A stretch of 64,000 nt of DNA from Rhizobium sp. ZPR4 (GCF_040215725.1 NZ_CP157969.1:1-64000); one strand, 5' to 3'; positions 25,723 through 35,167 are shown, counted from the first letter of the stretch. A program made the numbers and translations. The notes: generated by a model from the sequence alone, not told the origin.

Positions 25723-25747
25723 TCCGGTCTTGCTCGAAAAGACCGGA
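25723..25747 (-). terminator. Hairpin terminator after the small secreted-protein gene
   Basis: TCCGGTCTT (25723-25731) and AAGACCGGA (25739-25747) are perfect 9-base arms with a 7-base loop, one base beyond the stop codon of the minus-strand gene at 25749. A short CTTT follows on the minus strand. Confidence 0.65.
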
Positions 25748-25748
25748 T

Positions 25749-26234
25749 TTACTGCGGCATCTGCTCAACTTCCGAAAGCGCATAGCCGCGTTGGACCGTC
25801 CCGCTAAAGGCAGCGCCGTGACAGCTTAGGGAATAGCGCTCCCAGGAATTGTTCGTGACGATCGATTGCGTTGGCGTATCCACGGTGCGGTTCTGATAAT
25901 TGATCTCGGCCTCATAGAGGGCCTGCTCACCGGGGCCTTGTAAGACACCCTTTGTCGAGACCAGGGTTTGACGTGTGCCGCCCTCCTGCATGGCGACAGG
26001 CTTTGGCATGGCTAAGGCCGTCTGCTCCCGATGCTGCTCCGTCAGATAGGCGACGCATTCCGCAAAGCTCGAAAAGGGGCCGGCCACGAGCGGTTCAGGC
26101 GGTAGAGATCCGCTGGCAAGCGCTGTGCGGGCGATAAGAAATACGCAAGCTGCGGCGAGCCGTGGACCGACATGGAGCGATCGCTGGGTACTCGTCCTCT
26201 TAGTCATGGATTCATTTGGTAAAACAATACCCAT
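25749..26234 (-). CDS. Small secreted protein of unknown function
   Basis: A 161-residue protein I do not recognise. ATG 26234 is preceded by GGGAG at 6-base spacing. A signal-peptide-like segment (LAAACVFLIARTALASG) follows a basic N-terminus. The mature part has two cysteines (FAECVAYL and LSCHG), probably a disulphide in the periplasm, and a QNRTVDTPTQSIVTNN stretch. It is the last of three minus-strand secreted-protein genes (28212 to 25749) and is followed at once by a terminator hairpin, so it likely belongs to the LprI-type gene's transcript. Confidence 0.65.
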   Translation of the reverse strand: MGIVLPNESMTKRTSTQRSLHVGPRLAAACVFLIARTALASGSLPPEPLVAGPFSSFAECVAYLTEQHREQTALAMPKPVAMQEGGTRQTLVSTKGVLQGPGEQALYEAEINYQNRTVDTPTQSIVTNNSWERYSLSCHGAAFSGTVQRGYALSEVEQMPQ

Positions 26235-26338
26235 TGGTTCTCCCTGCCATCGAGACGGACGTTTCATTATGTCGCCTCCTTGAGATCCAGGCGCGGCATG
26301 TTCGCGCCGGCCTTGCCCTGGGTCACTTCAAACTACCC

Positions 26339-27172
26339 TCATTGTGCCGGCGGATAGGTTGGGCTTGTCAGGCACTGGTCGAACCAGGCTGTATCCGTCG
26401 TTTCGAGCGGCCAGATGCCTTCGACGTCGAGTTTGGCAAAGCCAGTCTTCGGCGATGGAAAATGTTGATCCGCGTCGGGATTCAGCGTCCAGGTCACATC
26501 CTTGCCGCCGCCACAGATATCGCCCGACTGGTCGCTGCACAGAGCAGCGGGCTTCGCAATGTTGCCTTCGATGGTGCTGACTGCGTGATATTCATAGAGG
26601 GACCAGCTGGCCCATTCCGTGCTGACGCTGCAAAGGCGGTCCTTGTTTTGGACATGCATGGCGCCGCTGCATTGATAGGAATAGCTCGACCCATCCCTGT
26701 CGTTGGGAATGAACTCGCAACTCGTATCGAAGCCGGCAAAGGCGCCTCCGCTGTATTTCGCGAGGAAGCGGCGCTGCGCCTGAGCTTGCATGATCAACCC
26801 TTTCTCCGATTGATCCTTAAGCTGTGCGGTGCGTTCTGTAATCGCTTGTCGCAGCTTTCCGGCCGGCATGGCCGAACCGTCCGAGCCGGTATTCAGCCCC
26901 TCATTGCGCGCCGCGATCCAGCGGCGCTGGCTATTCACCAGCATCGAGCGGATTTCCGGATCTGGCGCTGATTTGAGGAGCGCGGCATAGACTTGTCCCA
27001 TGGCGGCGTCGGCTGCCTTGAGACTGGTGTTGCCGCAGATTCTCTTATCGATCGGATCGCTCGCCTTGGTGCAGTCGATTGCCCAGGAGGGAGTTGCAAC
27101 ACTCACTCCCAAGATCGCCAGAAGGCCGGCGATCGTCAGCCGAATTTTCGCTCTGGATTGATGACGGCACAT
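26339..27172 (-). CDS. LprI/DUF1311-type secreted protein (lysozyme-inhibitor family)
   Basis: A 277-residue exported protein. ATG 27172 gives a signal peptide (IRLTIAGLLAILGVSVATPS, then WA). The DUF1311 domain follows directly: DCTKASDPIDKRICGNTSLK, then AADAAMGQVYAALLK and NSQRRWIAARN. In this family (for example mycobacterial LprI) such domains can inhibit lysozyme. The C-terminal ~150 residues are a separate Cys-containing domain (CEFIPND, YQCSGAMHV, LCSVSTEWASW, CSDQSGDICGGG) that I cannot name. An upstream frame extension to 27340 exists but lacks a signal sequence. It is flanked by other secreted-protein genes and lies 1.5 kb from an Ivy-like gene. Confidence 0.78.
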   Translation of the reverse strand: MCRHQSRAKIRLTIAGLLAILGVSVATPSWAIDCTKASDPIDKRICGNTSLKAADAAMGQVYAALLKSAPDPEIRSMLVNSQRRWIAARNEGLNTGSDGSAMPAGKLRQAITERTAQLKDQSEKGLIMQAQAQRRFLAKYSGGAFAGFDTSCEFIPNDRDGSSYSYQCSGAMHVQNKDRLCSVSTEWASWSLYEYHAVSTIEGNIAKPAALCSDQSGDICGGGKDVTWTLNPDADQHFPSPKTGFAKLDVEGIWPLETTDTAWFDQCLTSPTYPPAQ

Positions 27173-27336
27173 GGTGGCTTCCGTTCCTTTATTTCTTCTG
27201 CCGGAGGTCCGGTAGGGTGATATCGCAATCGCACGGATCGATACCGTTATCGAAAGCTCCGCACCTTTCTGCGATGAACGGCGAGTTCGATCAGATCGGA
27301 GGTGGAAAGAAGGCCGGGAGCTTCCAGATACGGTTG

Positions 27337-28212
27337 TCAATTCGCCCTATGCCATTTGGACCGTTCACAGGTGGCTTCATAGTCCGAAACCGTTGGCTTG
27401 CCGTCACCAAAACTGGTGAGGCTCAGCTCCATGTCGCCCTTGTGATAATAGTAGCTGCAGGACGCCAGATCCGTGCCCGAGCAATCGGTCGCCTCGATGA
27501 TCCCGGTCTTGCGGATATTGTCGCCAACGACATCCTGATAGGCGGGGGCGGGACTGCGAAACGGCTCCCACCCTTCGGCAATGATCGCCGCGCGGGCCTC
27601 GGCGACTGGCTTGCCATAAACATTCGGCACCACGGCCTGTCCGCCACAGACGAATTGCTCTTTCGCCAGAGGCTCGACTTCAATCGAATGGCCATCAACA
27701 AGCCGAACGTCGCCAATAGGCGTTTGAACAAGGTCGCCATCGACAATTCGCAGGCTGTCCTTGGCCGCGACGATCCTGCCGATCGATAGCTTGCTGTTCT
27801 TACTTGCGTAGATGATGACGAAAAGCTGCGTGCCGCTAAAGAGCGCGATGTTACCCTGATTGATCTCGCAGGCACCGGCGGTAGAAGGCTCGAATTCACC
27901 GGCAAAGCTCACAGCGTCATAGGATCCGAGCTTTGCTTCCCCCGTCACTCCCCAGCCGAGAGCATTGGCCGTCTTTCCGCCCGCGCTCTTCGGAACGACC
28001 AGCGCGTCGCATTCTTCCCGGGATTGAGCCGAGGCAGGCGCTTTCGGCAATTGTGATAGAAGCGCGATTTCAAGCCCCGGAACCCGCGACCGTATGCTCG
28101 GCGGAGCCTCCGCACCCTGACCCGCCGCGATCGGGCCGCCGCTCAAAAGAAAGGTCAATACGAGCAGAGTGCGACCGGCCGAGGGTTGGAAAATACGCTT
28201 GCGAATAATCAA
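27337..28212 (-). CDS. Secreted protein with a PASTA-like segment, unknown function
   Basis: A 291-residue exported protein with signal peptide AGRTLLVLTFLLSGGPIAAG. The middle has Cys-containing stretches (SREECDALVVPKS, TAGACEINQGN). Near 195-225 lies a PASTA-like motif (VVPNVYGKPVAEARAAIIAE, then GWEPF). PASTA modules bind peptidoglycan-type ligands in other proteins. The end carries CSGTDLASCSYYYHKGD and YEATCERSKW. It is the first gene of the minus-strand set leading into the LprI-type gene (164-base gap). Envelope or cell-wall association is inferred. Confidence 0.68.
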   Translation of the reverse strand: MIIRKRIFQPSAGRTLLVLTFLLSGGPIAAGQGAEAPPSIRSRVPGLEIALLSQLPKAPASAQSREECDALVVPKSAGGKTANALGWGVTGEAKLGSYDAVSFAGEFEPSTAGACEINQGNIALFSGTQLFVIIYASKNSKLSIGRIVAAKDSLRIVDGDLVQTPIGDVRLVDGHSIEVEPLAKEQFVCGGQAVVPNVYGKPVAEARAAIIAEGWEPFRSPAPAYQDVVGDNIRKTGIIEATDCSGTDLASCSYYYHKGDMELSLTSFGDGKPTVSDYEATCERSKWHRAN

Positions 28213-28660
28213 CAGGGCCTCGAAGACTTGGACATCGGCGAAAAATACAGGGATGTCTATTCAACGGCTGTGTACCATTCAAGACGCCTGGACTTGAGTG
28301 AAGTCTCCTCCCCTCCATCTCGAGTGCACATCCGTCTACAATTGCGCTTTCGCGATATTTCGCATCGAAAAGCGAGGCGGCGAGCTTGCGCCGGCTCATT
28401 TCGTGGCGATCGTTTTTTTCCAGACCGTAGCTGGAAATTGCCGGCCACATCATGAGCCTGCCGAGCCGCTATTCCCATCCGGCGCCCGAACAGTGCAGGA
28501 TCATCCATAACAAGTGCACTTGCGTTCAGATTTCGGAAATTGGCTGTCATCGGTCACGCTGTCAGGCTATGCGGATATCGAGGCTGCGATAGAGGTCCCG
28601 TTCGAGGCGATGTGCCTCCTCTTTTGTGACCCGCTGTCGTGAGAGGACAAACACGGATTC
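28213..28660. other. Intergenic region between divergent secreted-protein genes
   Basis: About 450 bases without a gene that I can support; short frames here show no family features. It must contain the minus-strand promoter of the 28212 gene and the plus-strand promoter of the Ivy-like gene. The 13-base string GTGCACATCCGTC lies at 28324-28336. Confidence 0.4.
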
Positions 28661-29053
28661 ATGCGTAAGCTCCTATTAATTCTTGCAGTCTTCGGCCTGG
28701 CGGACATCGCCCATGCCGGAGACGTGAACTTTTACGATCTCCTGAAGGACCCGGTTTATGCCCGGTCATGGGAGGCCATGCTGTCATCGGCCAAGGGAAC
28801 GCCTGCCTGGGTGCGCGATCAGAACAGGTTCATCGCAGAACCCGTCAAGACCATCTCCATCGACTCGGTGAACTATTCGATCAGCATCCTTGCCAAGCAG
28901 CATGCGACAAACGATGGCCAGGCAGCAATCCTCTTCAAAACGGACGGAACGCAGGCATGGGCGGAGATTCAGGACGAGAAAAGTCCAAAGCTCTATTTGG
29001 GCAACCCTTCCGCAGCACAGAAGACCGCGCTGGACAAGGCTCTGGCGGAGTAG
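28661..29053 (+). CDS. Ivy-like (inhibitor of vertebrate lysozyme family) secreted protein
   Basis: A 130-residue protein with a signal peptide (MRKLLLILAVFGLADIAHAG). The mature part follows the Ivy pattern: ...GTPAWVRDQNRF (Ivy has LPAWVMKGG), AEPVKTISIDSVNYSISIL (Ivy has TVTLGDETYQVMS), AKQHATNDGQAAILF (Ivy has CKPHDCGSQRIAVMW). The inhibitory loop keeps Lys-x-His, but both disulphide cysteines of CKPHDC are absent. Ivy proteins block C-type lysozymes in the periplasm, so this is either a divergent inhibitor or a relative with another target. The stop is only 4 bases before the TPR gene start. Confidence 0.68.
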   Translation: MRKLLLILAVFGLADIAHAGDVNFYDLLKDPVYARSWEAMLSSAKGTPAWVRDQNRFIAEPVKTISIDSVNYSISILAKQHATNDGQAAILFKTDGTQAWAEIQDEKSPKLYLGNPSAAQKTALDKALAE

Positions 29054-29057
29054 TCAC

Positions 29058-30185
29058 GTGCGCGTTCCGATACAGTTGTCGAGTTTTCTGTGCTGTGCTT
29101 TTCTTGGAGTGCAGTTAGCGACAACGTCGCGCGCTGATGCAAGCGATGTGGAAACAACCGAGCACACAGGGACACAACAGTCGACCTCCGCCGGCTCCGC
29201 GGCGGCACGAAACGGCGATGCGTCCATATGCAAGACCCTATCAACTTGCCTCACCATTGCCCAGGGCAACACTCAAGCAAGCGCGGACCGGTCGGCTGCC
29301 TATAGCAGTGCCGGCTATATCAGGATTGACGGCAACGAGCTGGATCTGGCTGAGGAGTATTTCAGCCGAGCGGTCGAGCTCGATGCGAACTCGGATAACG
29401 CCTATGCGGGGCGAAGTGATGCCGAGTTTGCGAAAGGAGCTTATGAGAAAGCCATTGCCGACGCCAAGAAAGCGGTAGAGTTGAAGCCGGGTAGTCATCC
29501 CGATGCCTATCTCATCCTTGGCACCCTTGCCGATCGCGACGGCGATCATGAAGCGAGGATCGGCTATATGAACAAGGCCATCGCAGTTGCGCCCGACTTT
29601 GCGGAAGCCTATGCCGGACGCGGCAACGGCTATCTCGCGCAAAACAAATATGATCTGGCTCTGATCGATTTCAACAAGGCCATCGCCCTCAAGCCTGAGC
29701 TGTCAGCCATGCTGCAGCAGGCTTTCGAGGTTGCTTATGTCGAGCGAGGCGGCTTGTATGTAAAAGACGGCAATTACGGCGCAGCAATCGACGACTATAC
29801 CCGTACATTGCAACTGAACCCCTTCAATACAAGAGCGCTCAACGATCGCGGCGACGCCTACAACATGACCGGCGACTTCGACAGGGCCATTGCGGATTTC
29901 ACGAAAGCCATAGAAAGCGATCCGTCCTATCCCTACGCCTACAGCAATCGCGGCCTTTCCTACTTCAAGATCGGCAGGAACGATCAGGCGCTCCTCGACC
30001 TCGACAAGGCTATCGAACTCAACGATCAATCGAGCTCGACCTACTTCGTGCGAGGCGAGGTTTACCGAAGCAAAGCGGACTTCAAGTCCGCATTGGCCGA
30101 TTTTCAGAAGGCACTCGAATTAACGCCGGACGATGATCCCGGCCGCACCAATATGCTGTCGGCAATCGAATCGGTGAAAAGATGA
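29058..30185 (+). CDS. Secreted tetratricopeptide-repeat (TPR) protein
   Basis: A 375-residue exported TPR protein. GTG 29058 is chosen because GGCGGAG sits 8 bases upstream and it gives a signal peptide (LSSFLCCAFLGVQLATTSRA). After a Ser/Thr-rich linker come about eight TPR units, for example DLAEEYFSRAVELDANSDNA, YEKAIADAKKAVELKPGSHP, YDLALIDFNKAIALKPELSA, FDRAIADFTKAIESDPSYPY and NDQALLDLDKAIELNDQSSS. TPRs scaffold protein-protein contacts, here in the periplasm. It is probably co-transcribed with the Ivy-like gene and with the next small gene, whose possible upstream ATG overlaps its stop. Confidence 0.83.
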   Translation: MRVPIQLSSFLCCAFLGVQLATTSRADASDVETTEHTGTQQSTSAGSAAARNGDASICKTLSTCLTIAQGNTQASADRSAAYSSAGYIRIDGNELDLAEEYFSRAVELDANSDNAYAGRSDAEFAKGAYEKAIADAKKAVELKPGSHPDAYLILGTLADRDGDHEARIGYMNKAIAVAPDFAEAYAGRGNGYLAQNKYDLALIDFNKAIALKPELSAMLQQAFEVAYVERGGLYVKDGNYGAAIDDYTRTLQLNPFNTRALNDRGDAYNMTGDFDRAIADFTKAIESDPSYPYAYSNRGLSYFKIGRNDQALLDLDKAIELNDQSSSTYFVRGEVYRSKADFKSALADFQKALELTPDDDPGRTNMLSAIESVKR

Positions 30186-30295
30186 ACGCAATCATTCGGC
30201 TCCGCCACGCATCCCACCTGGGATTGGCCATCGCGGCTCTCCCACCCTGCCCCCATAGACCTATCGTCGCACTATCAACAGAGGACGTTTTCACT

Positions 30296-30706
30296 TTGTA
30301 TAAGACAGCTCTTTACGCTTTCGCGCTCGCCACCATTTCTCTCAGCTCGGCCGCTGCCAGCACGTGCTCGCAGCACTATCAAAGCACCGGCGTTCCGCTC
30401 GTAACCGGCGTGACCTATAAGACCTGGATGGAATTCCCGTCAGTCAGCCCGGCCGTTGCCTTTGATAAGGTATCGCGAGCAGTCCTGGCCGAAGGCTTCG
30501 TGGATGTGAATGCCGAGAAGCAACTCGGAACGCTAACTGCGCAGCAGGAAACGACCGGCTCGGGTCGGCCTCAGACCCTGCGCGTCGTCGTCAGGAAGAG
30601 CGGCAAGGGCAGCCGGATTGATGCTCTTTTCATGGTGCCGCAGGGTCAAGTTGCTCCCAACATGAGCGACAATCTCTGCCGTGTCGTCAACTCTGTGGCC
30701 GATTAA
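30296..30706 (+). CDS. Small secreted protein of unknown function
   Basis: A 136-residue product if translation starts at TTG 30296 (GAGGA about 10 bases upstream), which places a signal peptide first (LYAFALATISLSSAAAS). An ATG at 30182 overlaps the TPR stop (ATGA) and would add 38 residues before that signal, so the shorter start is preferred. The mature chain has two cysteines (STCSQHY and DNLCRVVNS) and no family that I recognise. It closes the Ivy-like/TPR transcript and faces the hydrolase gene tail-to-tail across a hairpin. Confidence 0.62.
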   Translation: MYKTALYAFALATISLSSAAASTCSQHYQSTGVPLVTGVTYKTWMEFPSVSPAVAFDKVSRAVLAEGFVDVNAEKQLGTLTAQQETTGSGRPQTLRVVVRKSGKGSRIDALFMVPQGQVAPNMSDNLCRVVNSVAD

Positions 30707-30771
30707 GTCTCTCACAATTCTACTGCGCGTATGAGTGTTTAATCTCACCACGTTTCGGCTGCTATTTGGGC

Positions 30772-30790
30772 CGGCCGCGATATGCGGCCG
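30772..30790. terminator. GC hairpin between convergent genes
   Basis: CGGCCGC (30772-30778) and GCGGCCG (30784-30790) form a perfect 7-base stem with a GATAT loop, between the ends of the plus-strand gene (30706) and the minus-strand hydrolase (30855). It could stop transcription from both sides. There is no U-tract. Confidence 0.5.
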
Positions 30791-30854
30791 CGCTCTTCAA
30801 CATCTGCAGGTTTGACTTGATCCACTCATGAACAACGGGTTTCATGACTATAGT

Positions 30855-32096
30855 TCAGTAGGAGATGCGTCCATCGACGATGGGCGAGGAGCCAGATGAA
30901 AGCTGCTGCTTCAACACCTGTCTCGCATCATCGCTGACAATAGACATGGGAGCGGCGACTACAACTTTCGCTGCGGAGCCTGCCAAGTCCGCGGTTCGCA
31001 CGGCAGCCATGCCAACCCGATCCGCGAGCGAGACTTGCCCGGTGTCCAACGACTGTCCCGCCATCCGCCGTCCAAGCAGCTGGACCATATCCCGATTGTC
31101 CGCAAACGTATTGTGACCCAGAGCATCGTCCGGCTTGACGGAACTGGTATCGACGACCGTGATCCCGAGCTTGGCCATATCCGCGGCGTAGGGGCTTGCA
31201 TCGAAGCCTCCGACACGATTGACGCCGCCGGAGAGCCATCGCGAAACCTGTAGCGCCTTATCCCTTGTCGACGAAAAGATCGTGAAGTGCGGACGTTGCG
31301 GCCCCATCTCGATCATCTGCCTGCGAAAGACGTCGATATCGATGTCGGGCGACGCCAGGATGACATTCTTCACTTTCGCTGGAATTGTCTTGTTGCGCAT
31401 GGCAACGCCGCGCAACGCTTCCGCGGTCAGCCAGGAGCCCATGGAATGGGCAAGGATCGTCACCTCCCCGACGTCAGGGCTTTTGGCGGACTGCAGGATC
31501 AGATCCTCCAATGCCCGCCGGGAAAAGTTCGTGCTCTCCTTGTCGTAGAGATAGTCGAAGACGTTGCCGCGTGACGGCCAGGTGAAGAGGATCGGCGCGG
31601 CGTCCGTCCCGGAATCATGAATGATCTGTGCGAAGCGAAAGACCGCGTCGGAATAGGTATTGTTGAAGCCGTGCACGAAAATGACGACCTGCCGCTTGGC
31701 GTTGCGGTTCTTGCCGAACCATTCGAAAATATTGCGCTCGGACGCTACCTTTCCGATCTTGAGGACAGCGAACTCCTTTTCGGGTTTGGCCGGCACATGT
31801 GACGGCCACTGCACTTCACCGATCTTGCGATTTTTATCCGGTGGAATGGAGACGACGATATCGTTGAGAGAAATCGCCGTTCCCCGCTCGCCGGAGTAAA
31901 GTTCGCCGGGTTTGTCGGTCGGTTGGCGGGTCGTCGCCACCATCATGTCCACGGTGCTCGTGCCCGGCCCCGCGGTTGCGACCGGCTGGAGAACATTCTC
32001 CAGCCGTCCGGCGCATCCGGCCAACATCGATAGGGCCATCAGGACAGAAAGACATGACCGCCTGGGAACAAAGGTCACCCTTTGAACGTCAGGCAT
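30855..32096 (-). CDS. Alpha/beta-hydrolase lipoprotein (DUF900 type)
   Basis: A 413-residue lipoprotein: the signal ends in the lipobox LSMLAGC (Cys ~28). The DUF900 alpha/beta-hydrolase domain contains the oxyanion motif VVIFVHGFNNTYSDAVFRFA (~140), ILFTWPSRGNVFDYLYD, the nucleophile elbow TILAHSMGSWLTAEALRG (~215) and a late His candidate in ALGHNTF. Its start overlaps the RND pump stop by one base (TGATG), so it is translated from the pump mRNA. A serine-hydrolase lipoprotein in an efflux operon is uncommon. It could modify lipids or detoxify the pump substrate in the periplasm. Confidence 0.82.
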   Translation of the reverse strand: MPDVQRVTFVPRRSCLSVLMALSMLAGCAGRLENVLQPVATAGPGTSTVDMMVATTRQPTDKPGELYSGERGTAISLNDIVVSIPPDKNRKIGEVQWPSHVPAKPEKEFAVLKIGKVASERNIFEWFGKNRNAKRQVVIFVHGFNNTYSDAVFRFAQIIHDSGTDAAPILFTWPSRGNVFDYLYDKESTNFSRRALEDLILQSAKSPDVGEVTILAHSMGSWLTAEALRGVAMRNKTIPAKVKNVILASPDIDIDVFRRQMIEMGPQRPHFTIFSSTRDKALQVSRWLSGGVNRVGGFDASPYAADMAKLGITVVDTSSVKPDDALGHNTFADNRDMVQLLGRRMAGQSLDTGQVSLADRVGMAAVRTADLAGSAAKVVVAAPMSIVSDDARQVLKQQLSSGSSPIVDGRISY

Positions 32097-35000
32097 CAGA
32101 TCGCCTCGTGCTGCGCGTTGTCGCGGGGAATGCGAAACCAGGCAACATACAGGGCGGGAAGGAAGAGCAGCGTCAGAACCGTACCGACGACGATGCCGCC
32201 CATCATCGCATAGGCCATCGGACCCCAGAATATCTCCCTGGAGATCGGGATAAGCGCAAGCGTTGCCGCCGCGGCCGTCAGCATAATGGGCCGCATTCGA
32301 TGCTCCGTCGCCTCGATGACGGCCTGCCAGGCCGGCACGCCCTCGCTTCGAAGGTGCTCGATCTGCACAACGAGGATCACCGAGTTGCGGATCAGGATAC
32401 CTATGAGGGCAAGCACGCCAAGGATTGCGACGAACCCCATCGGCGCGTTGCTGAAGAGAAGTGCGGCAACCACACCGATAAGCGCTGTAGGAGCGACAGC
32501 GAACACCAGAAAGAGCCTGCTGAAGCTTTGCAGCTGGATCATCAGGATCGTCGCCATGATGAACAGCATCAGCGGCGCGACAGCGACGATCGGTCCCTGT
32601 GCCTTGGCGCTTTCCTCGACCGAACCGCCGTCGACGATATGGTATCCGGTCGGGAGGCTCCTGCGGAACTCTTCGACTTTCGGCTGCAGTTCGGTAACAA
32701 TCGTCGCCGGCTGCGTCGATCCGACGACTGCGGCTTTGATGGTGATGGTCGGTATGCGCGTCCGCCGCCAGATCGTTGGCTGTTCCAGCTCATAATGGAA
32801 ATTGGCAACCGCCGAGAGGGGTACGGACTTGCCGTTGGAACCGGCCAGCTGAAGGTTCTGCAGCGTCTCGATCGAGCCACGCTCGGCCGTCTGGGCCCTG
32901 CCGATCACATCGATCAGATAGATATCGTCCCGAATATTTGTTGCGGCCGTTCCCTCGACGATGCCGTTGAGAGCCGTTGCAATATCTTGCGATGAGACAC
33001 CCAATTGCCGCGCCTTGTCCTGCAGAACGTCGACCTTGACGACGCGCGAAGGTTCGTTCCAGTCGAAGGTCATGTTGGACAGCAAGGGATGCTGACCGAC
33101 GACGCCTGCAAATCGCTGGGCGATATCCCGGACCTTCTGGATATCGGGTCCACTGATCCGGTACTGCACCGGCTTGCCGACCGGAGGGCCGATGTCGAGC
33201 AGCTTCACGAAGGCGTCGGTTCCGGGGAAGGTCTTCGTCAGATAATCCTGCAGTTCGGCTTTGACCTTGTCGCGAACATCAAGCCCCTTGGTGACGATCA
33301 CCGTCTGGCCGAAGGAAACATCGGGCGTCTGGACGTCAAAGGACAGGATGAACCGGGGAGCGCCCTGCCCGACATAGCTCGTCCAGTGATCGATGTCCTT
33401 GCTGTTGGCCAGCATCTCGCTCTCGAACCTGGCCATCTGCTTGTTCGTCTCGGAAATCGAGCTGTTTTGCGGCAGGTTCCAGTCGACGATCAGTTCGGGT
33501 CTGTCGGAGGAAGGGAAGAATTGTTGCTGCACCAGGCTCATCCCCCCGATGGAGAGGGCAAACGCGGCCACGGTCGCGCCGATGGTTATCCAGCGCCAAC
33601 GCAGGGCAAGGCTCAGGAGCCAGGCAAAGGCGCGCGCAAAGCGGCCTTTCTGATCATGGTGAGATTTCATGGTCTTCGGAAGGATCGTCACGCCCAGAAG
33701 CGGCGTGAACAACACCGCAACGATCCATGAAACCAGGAGCGAAACGGCGATGACCACGAAGAGAGTGAACGTGAATTCGCCGGCAGCACTGGTGTTGAGG
33801 CCGACGGGGATAAAGCCCGCGACCGTCACAAGCGTGCCGGTCAGCATCGGGAAGGCCGTCGAGGTGTAGACGTAGGTCGCTGCCTTTCTCAGGTCGTCGC
33901 CCACTTCCAGCCGGGCAACCATCATCTCAACGGCGATCATGGCATCGTCAACGAGAAGGCCAAGGGCGATGATGAGCGCCCCAAGCGAAATACGCTGCAT
34001 GGAAATGCCGGTATAGGCCATGACGAGAAAGGTAATCGCCAGCACGAGCGGAATGGAGATGGCAACCACGAGGCCTGCCCGGACGCCAAGGCTGATGAAG
34101 CTGATCGCAAGCACGATGACGATCGCCTCGAACAAGGCGCGCGTGAAGCCCGAGACCGCCTCGTCAACGACGGCGGGCTGATCGGACACGCGCTGCACAT
34201 CGACGCCGATGGGAAGATCGGCCGTGACCTGCTCGATTTCCTTGTCGAGCGCCTTGCCGAACTCAAGCAGATTTGCCCCGGTCTTCATGCCGATGGCAAG
34301 CCCGATGGCCGGTTGCCCGTTAAATCTGAACAGAGACGATGGAGGATCGACATAGCCACGTTTGATCGTCGCAACGTCGGTCAGCGGAAAGAAGCGGTCG
34401 TTGACGCGAAGATTGATCGATTTGAGGCTGTCCTCGGACGTGAACTGACCGCTCACCCGCAAGGCGATGCGCTCGGGGCCGGCATCGACGAAGCCAGACT
34501 GCGTGACGGCATTCTGCGCCTGAAGCGTGTCGATGACGGATTGCTGGTTAAGGCCGAGAGCAGCGATCTTTCGCGTCGAGAATTCGAGATAGATGGCCTC
34601 GTCCTGCGCGCCGATGATGTCGACCTTGCCGACGTTGGGGACCGTCAACACCTTTGCGCGCGCATCCTCGACCAGATCGCGAAGCTGGCGCTGCGTCAGT
34701 CCATCGCTGGTGAAGGCGTAGATATTGCCATAGACGTCACCGAAATTATCGTTGAAAAACGGCCCGACGACGCCGCTTGGAAAATCTCCCTTGATGTCGC
34801 CGATCATATTGCGGACCCGCGTCCAGATGGCATTGACATCCTTGGCCTTGGTCGTCGGCAGAAGCTCCACGAAAATGGTCGTCTGGCCGGCAACGGTTTC
34901 GCTCTTCGTATAGTCGAGCGAATCCAGCTCCTCGAGCTTCTTTTCGATGCGGTCGGTGACCTGTTTGGTTACCTCCTCGGCCGATGCACCCGGCCACTGC

Positions 35001-35155
35001 GCCTGAATGATCATGGTCTTGATGGTGAAGGCTGGGTCTTCTTCGCGACCGAGACCGATATAGGAAAACGCACCGGCCAGAATGAAGACGATCATGAAGT
35101 ACCAGACGAGCGAACGATGTTCGAGCGCCCAGTCGGACAGATTGAATTTTTTCAC
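32096..35155 (-). CDS. RND-family efflux pump, inner-membrane transporter (TriC/AcrB type)
   Basis: A 1019-residue proton-driven RND transporter. It has the 12-helix, two-large-loop architecture, the N-terminal helix WYFMIVFILAGAFSYIGLGR, the TM4 proton-relay pair in ALGLLVDDAMIAVEMMVAR (~404-405) and the TM10-11 region ALIGILIRNSVILVVQIEHL. The pump sits in the inner membrane and works with adaptor proteins and an outer-membrane channel. No channel gene is adjacent, so a shared TolC-type protein is expected. Two adaptor genes lie directly upstream (12-base gap), the layout known from Pseudomonas TriABC. The operon runs under the divergent TetR at 37417. Confidence 0.92.
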   Translation of the reverse strand: MKKFNLSDWALEHRSLVWYFMIVFILAGAFSYIGLGREEDPAFTIKTMIIQAQWPGASAEEVTKQVTDRIEKKLEELDSLDYTKSETVAGQTTIFVELLPTTKAKDVNAIWTRVRNMIGDIKGDFPSGVVGPFFNDNFGDVYGNIYAFTSDGLTQRQLRDLVEDARAKVLTVPNVGKVDIIGAQDEAIYLEFSTRKIAALGLNQQSVIDTLQAQNAVTQSGFVDAGPERIALRVSGQFTSEDSLKSINLRVNDRFFPLTDVATIKRGYVDPPSSLFRFNGQPAIGLAIGMKTGANLLEFGKALDKEIEQVTADLPIGVDVQRVSDQPAVVDEAVSGFTRALFEAIVIVLAISFISLGVRAGLVVAISIPLVLAITFLVMAYTGISMQRISLGALIIALGLLVDDAMIAVEMMVARLEVGDDLRKAATYVYTSTAFPMLTGTLVTVAGFIPVGLNTSAAGEFTFTLFVVIAVSLLVSWIVAVLFTPLLGVTILPKTMKSHHDQKGRFARAFAWLLSLALRWRWITIGATVAAFALSIGGMSLVQQQFFPSSDRPELIVDWNLPQNSSISETNKQMARFESEMLANSKDIDHWTSYVGQGAPRFILSFDVQTPDVSFGQTVIVTKGLDVRDKVKAELQDYLTKTFPGTDAFVKLLDIGPPVGKPVQYRISGPDIQKVRDIAQRFAGVVGQHPLLSNMTFDWNEPSRVVKVDVLQDKARQLGVSSQDIATALNGIVEGTAATNIRDDIYLIDVIGRAQTAERGSIETLQNLQLAGSNGKSVPLSAVANFHYELEQPTIWRRTRIPTITIKAAVVGSTQPATIVTELQPKVEEFRRSLPTGYHIVDGGSVEESAKAQGPIVAVAPLMLFIMATILMIQLQSFSRLFLVFAVAPTALIGVVAALLFSNAPMGFVAILGVLALIGILIRNSVILVVQIEHLRSEGVPAWQAVIEATEHRMRPIMLTAAAATLALIPISREIFWGPMAYAMMGGIVVGTVLTLLFLPALYVAWFRIPRDNAQHEAI

Positions 35156-35167
35156 GAGGATCTTTCC

